Shown: positions 61,293 through 64,000 of the stretch, piece after piece
How positions within the stretch are numbered: position 1 is the stretch's first letter
How the letters are laid out: the number at the start of each line of letters is the position of its first letter
Assembly (NCBI GenBank): GCA_041396685.1
Contig: JAWKYD010000016.1
Span: forward strand, 62,001-126,000
DNA length: 64,000 nucleotides
Origin: JAUIAI01 sp041396685
GTDB taxonomy: Bacteria > Pseudomonadota > Gammaproteobacteria > Burkholderiales > Burkholderiaceae_E
Direction of reading: 5' to 3'
Position numbers and translations under genes: made by a program
Notes under the pieces: model-generated
Told to the model about the DNA's origin: nothing
The model's database searches: none
Seen by the model: only the letters and a program-made list of their open reading frames with translations

Positions 61293-63334
61293 GTACATCT
61301 CTTTCCCGCGAGCGGCAGACGGGCTTGGGCATGCGCTCGGTGCGCCCTGGGACGGCCCGCAACACGGCCATTTTCGCCTTGGCGATCTTAATCGTCCTGG
61401 CGGTGCTGCCGACCTTCCTGAATGCGCAGAGCTACCTTCTCCACCTGTTGTTCACGATATTCGTTTTCGCGACTCTCGGACATGCGTGGAACCTCATGGC
61501 TGGCTATGCGGGCCTGCTGACCTTTGGCCAGCAGGTGTTCATCGGCCTTGGTGGCTTTGCGCAGGCTCTTGTTCATTACTACACGCCAGCGTCGATCTGG
61601 GCCGCCTGGCCCGTGGCCGGAATCGTCTCGCTTGCATTTGCGTGGCTGCTTGCGATGCCCGTCAGCGAGGGTGTGTCCAAGCGCCGTGTCTGGATTGGCG
61701 TCGCCGTCGCAGTGATTCTGTGGGTCTTGTATGAGATCTGGATTTCACTTCAGCCGTCGGTCGATGTCTTTGGCAGTGTGTACGTTCGGCGCGTGGCCAT
61801 TTTGCTGCTTATTTTTCTGGGAGCCCTGCCTTTGCTCCGGCTAAAAGGGGCGTACTTTGCCGTAGCTACCTGGCTGGTCGCAGAAGCCGTGGCAAGTATC
61901 TTCAGCGGGTGGAATGTTTCTGGCGCGGGCGGTGGCATGCAGCTGAAGTCCGATGTCACCCAACTGCAGCTGTACTACGTAGCACTCGGCTTGCTGGTGG
62001 TGACGACCGCCGTGATCTGGCGCTGGATGCGCTCGCGTTACGGTCTTGCGCTGACCGCTGTGCGCGATGATGAGGATGCCGCTCGAAGCAGTGGTGTCGA
62101 CGTCAGCCGGATGAGGGCTGCCGTGTTCCTGTTCAGCGGCGCAGTTACCGGCCTTGCGTCAGGGCTGCACTTCATGGATGTGGTAATCATTACCCCGCCG
62201 TCGGCTTTCACCATTTCCTGGGCGACGTACATCGTCTTCGTCGCGGTGGCGGGTGGCATGGGCACCGTGGCAGGTCCGCTGATCGGTGCTGTGATATTCG
62301 TGCTTATCGACCGTGTCCTGGGCGCCGCTGCCGGCCAGGGGCTGCTTGTCCTGGGCATTCTGTCGATCTTGCTGATGCTCATTCTGCCTCGCGGCGTGAT
62401 GGGTGTCATCGCCGACCTGCGTCAGCCCAAGACACGACGGCGTCGAAGCGCGGCGGCACCGCGCTGGCGAGTTTGGCTGTTTGGTGACGATGCGAATTCA
62501 GCACGCGAAGGATTGACCGACAGGCCTGGCGTAGTTGGGGCGTACCTGGTCCCTGGCAGTGCGCTGCTCGCACTCGATTCCGGGCGCGAGCCGCATGCCG
62601 ATCTTGTCAAAGGAATGGCTGCAGTAGCGCAAGAGATTCAAGATCTCGAGCCCGACGCACTGATCATTTACTCCACGCAGTGGTTTGCCGTGCTCGACCA
62701 ACTCTGGCAAGGACGTCCCCGCTTGAGTGGGGTGCACGTGGACGAGAACTGGCATGAGCTAGGCGAATGGCGATACGTTGTGACGACTGACGTACCCCTG
62801 GCGAAAGCATGTGTGCGCGCGGCGCAACGCGCCGGCATCGCCTCCAAGCTCGTCGACTACGACGCATTTCCGCTCGATTCCGGAACCTTATGCGCCCAAT
62901 CTTTGCTGAATCCGGAGGGAGATGTCCCATCGGTGATCGTGGCCAACAATCTGTATCTCAATTTCGAAGGCACGCGCGACCTGGGCGACCTGGCTGCAAC
63001 TCAGGCAGCCACGCAGGGTAAGCGCGTGGTGGTGCTCGCAGTGGGGGGGTTATCCGGTCACACATTTCGCGACGACCGCCCTCTGGACGAGGACGCCATT
63101 GCAACGCCATTGGACGATGAATGGAATCGCCGCATTCTGAAGTTGCTCGAAGCACAAGACGCCGAGACTGTACTGCGTCAGGTGCCGGAGTTCAGCGCGC
63201 AAGCCCATGTGGACATGGGATTCAAGCACTTGGCCTTCGCCTTGGGTGCGCTTGGCGGCCAACTCGGAAATGTGCAGGTTCTGGGTTATGGACCGCAGTA
63301 TGGTGCTGGTGCCGCGGTGGTTCGGCTGTCGTAG
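61289..63334 (+). CDS. livM: LivM permease fused to a 2-aminophenol dioxygenase alpha-like domain
   Basis: A 681-residue fusion in one uninterrupted frame. Residues 1 to about 381 form a complete LivM permease: FATLGHAWNLMAGYAGLLTFGQQVFIG, RYGLALTAVRDDEDAARSSGV, AGGMGTVAGPLIGAV and ILPRGVMGVI. A basic linker (about 382-413, with RRRR) leads to an AmnA-like LigB-fold domain (414-681) containing STQWFAVLDQ, GVHVDENWHELG, FPLDSGTLCAQS, MGFKHLAFALGAL and YGPQYGAGAAVV. Like the separate AmnA protein it lacks the iron-ligand His residues (VPGSALL, YSTQW). No ATG or GTG with a ribosome site occurs between the parts. LivM C-termini are cytoplasmic, so the domain would sit at the importer's inner face. 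Confidence 0.93.
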   Translation: MSTSLSRERQTGLGMRSVRPGTARNTAIFALAILIVLAVLPTFLNAQSYLLHLLFTIFVFATLGHAWNLMAGYAGLLTFGQQVFIGLGGFAQALVHYYTPASIWAAWPVAGIVSLAFAWLLAMPVSEGVSKRRVWIGVAVAVILWVLYEIWISLQPSVDVFGSVYVRRVAILLLIFLGALPLLRLKGAYFAVATWLVAEAVASIFSGWNVSGAGGGMQLKSDVTQLQLYYVALGLLVVTTAVIWRWMRSRYGLALTAVRDDEDAARSSGVDVSRMRAAVFLFSGAVTGLASGLHFMDVVIITPPSAFTISWATYIVFVAVAGGMGTVAGPLIGAVIFVLIDRVLGAAAGQGLLVLGILSILLMLILPRGVMGVIADLRQPKTRRRRSAAAPRWRVWLFGDDANSAREGLTDRPGVVGAYLVPGSALLALDSGREPHADLVKGMAAVAQEIQDLEPDALIIYSTQWFAVLDQLWQGRPRLSGVHVDENWHELGEWRYVVTTDVPLAKACVRAAQRAGIASKLVDYDAFPLDSGTLCAQSLLNPEGDVPSVIVANNLYLNFEGTRDLGDLAATQAATQGKRVVVLAVGGLSGHTFRDDRPLDEDAIATPLDDEWNRRILKLLEAQDAETVLRQVPEFSAQAHVDMGFKHLAFALGALGGQLGNVQVLGYGPQYGAGAAVVRLS

Positions 63335-63364
63335 TGAGCGATGCTTCTTTTTTGGGGTCGTGAG

Positions 63365-64000
63365 ATGAAGCAGTACCGCAACTATGTGAATGGGGAGTTC
63401 GTCGAGAGCGTGAAGCGCTTCGATGACATCAATCCCGCAAATGGCAAGGTCATTGCGCAGGTTCACGAGGCAGACAAGGCCACCGTCGATGCCGCCATTG
63501 CTGCTGGAAGGAGGGCCGTTAGCGGGGCGTGGGGCCGTACCACGACCACGGAGCGCGCCACGCTGCTCAACCGGATCGCCGATGAGATTGATCGGCGGTT
63601 CGATGACTTCCTTGATGCAGAGATTGGCGACACCGGCAAACCTCTCTCGCTGGCATCTACACTCGACATTCCGCGCGGAGCGGCAAATTTCCGGATTTTC
63701 GCAGACATCCTGAAGACGGCGCCACTTGAGTCGTATCGAATGGACTTGCCCGATGGAGCGCACGCGTTGAGTTACGCGACGCGCAAGCCGCTCGGGGTTG
63801 TCGGCGTGATATCACCATGGAACCTGCCACTGTTGCTGTTGACCTGGAAGGTCGCGCCCGCGCTTGCCTGCGGCAACGCGGTCGTGGCCAAGCCTTCTGA
63901 AGAAACACCGGGCACCGCGACTCTGTTGGCCGAGGTGATGGACAAGGTAGGCGTGCCCGATGGCACGTTTAATTTGGTGCACGGTTTCGGGCCGGATTCT
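63365..64000 (+). CDS. amnC: 2-aminomuconic semialdehyde dehydrogenase-like (cut by window edge)
   Basis: The first 212 residues of an NAD-dependent aldehyde dehydrogenase. It reads MKQYRNYVNGEFVES, GDTGKPLSLASTLDIPRGAANF, GVVGVISPWNLPLLLL and ACGNAVVAKPSEETP, the last two carrying the catalytic Asn and the cofactor-binding Lys. The PRGAANFRIFAD stretch is characteristic of AmnC and hydroxymuconic-semialdehyde dehydrogenases. It would oxidise the dioxygenase product to 2-aminomuconate, which RidA/AmnD-type enzymes deaminate. It follows the LivM fusion by 30 bases; the catalytic Cys lies beyond the window. Confidence 0.9.
   Translation, partial: MKQYRNYVNGEFVESVKRFDDINPANGKVIAQVHEADKATVDAAIAAGRRAVSGAWGRTTTTERATLLNRIADEIDRRFDDFLDAEIGDTGKPLSLASTLDIPRGAANFRIFADILKTAPLESYRMDLPDGAHALSYATRKPLGVVGVISPWNLPLLLLTWKVAPALACGNAVVAKPSEETPGTATLLAEVMDKVGVPDGTFNLVHGFGPDS

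Noticed and set aside
62430..62535. Separate internal start for the dioxygenase-like domain of the LivM fusion
   Set aside because: No ATG or GTG with a ribosome site occurs in frame here. The only rare start is a TTG directly abutting GAAGGA, which is too close to work.

Overview
The window is GC-rich, densely coded DNA with the gene repertoire of a betaproteobacterium, most likely Burkholderiales. The indicators are Bug-type (TctC) receptors, DctPQM and TAXI TRAP transporters, Liv-type ABC importers, LysR/MarR regulators and many aromatic-catabolism enzymes. No rRNA, tRNA or CRISPR array was seen, so the taxonomic call is inference.

Layout. (1) 0-15 kb: carboxylate uptake and catabolism. 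A LysR regulator diverges from a long plus-strand run: 2-hydroxyacid dehydrogenase, RraA-like aldolase, TctC-TctB-TctA, a 2-pyrone-lactonase-like amidohydrolase, a second TctC, DctP-DctQ-DctM, an SMP-30 lactonase and two tandem CYP199-like P450s. A scrap of a dead DctM follows. (2) 15-31 kb, minus strand: a periplasmic ankyrin protein, then one giant gene of about 15.2 kb for an LEPR/DUF4347/beta-helix/cadherin-like surface protein. It is broken near its 3' end by a one-base loss in a G run. (3) 31-41 kb: aromatic-degradation accessory genes (SDR, VOC protein, two FAD monooxygenases, an HpaR-type MarR, a class II aldolase) and a TAXI-TRAP transporter. (4) 41-48 kb: a decaying tract. Hemerythrin, peroxiredoxin, MFS permease and a BaeS/BaeR two-component pair have all lost internal pieces, and a lipocalin-like scrap abuts an IS66-like transposase tail. 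Intact DUF2239, hydratase and YHYH genes lie among them. (5) 48-51 kb: SnoaL protein, alpha/beta hydrolase, flotillin. (6) 51-64 kb: a MarR-controlled 2-aminophenol meta-cleavage and import cluster running off the right edge.

The most notable system is region 6. One apparent operon encodes a RidA-type deaminase, the catalytic (AmnB-like) and non-catalytic (AmnA-like) subunits of 2-aminophenol 1,6-dioxygenase, a tandemly duplicated pair of [ABC binding protein + arylformamidase-like hydrolase] modules, LivG-LivF-LivH, a LivM permease whose C-terminus is fused in frame to a second AmnA-like subunit, and an AmnC-type semialdehyde dehydrogenase. The inferred route is import, hydrolysis of an N-acyl aminophenol-type compound, ring cleavage, oxidation and deamination. 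The fusion could hold the ring-cleaving enzyme at the cytoplasmic mouth of the importer. GTATAC palindromes overlap both divergent promoters and are likely operators of the MarR protein.
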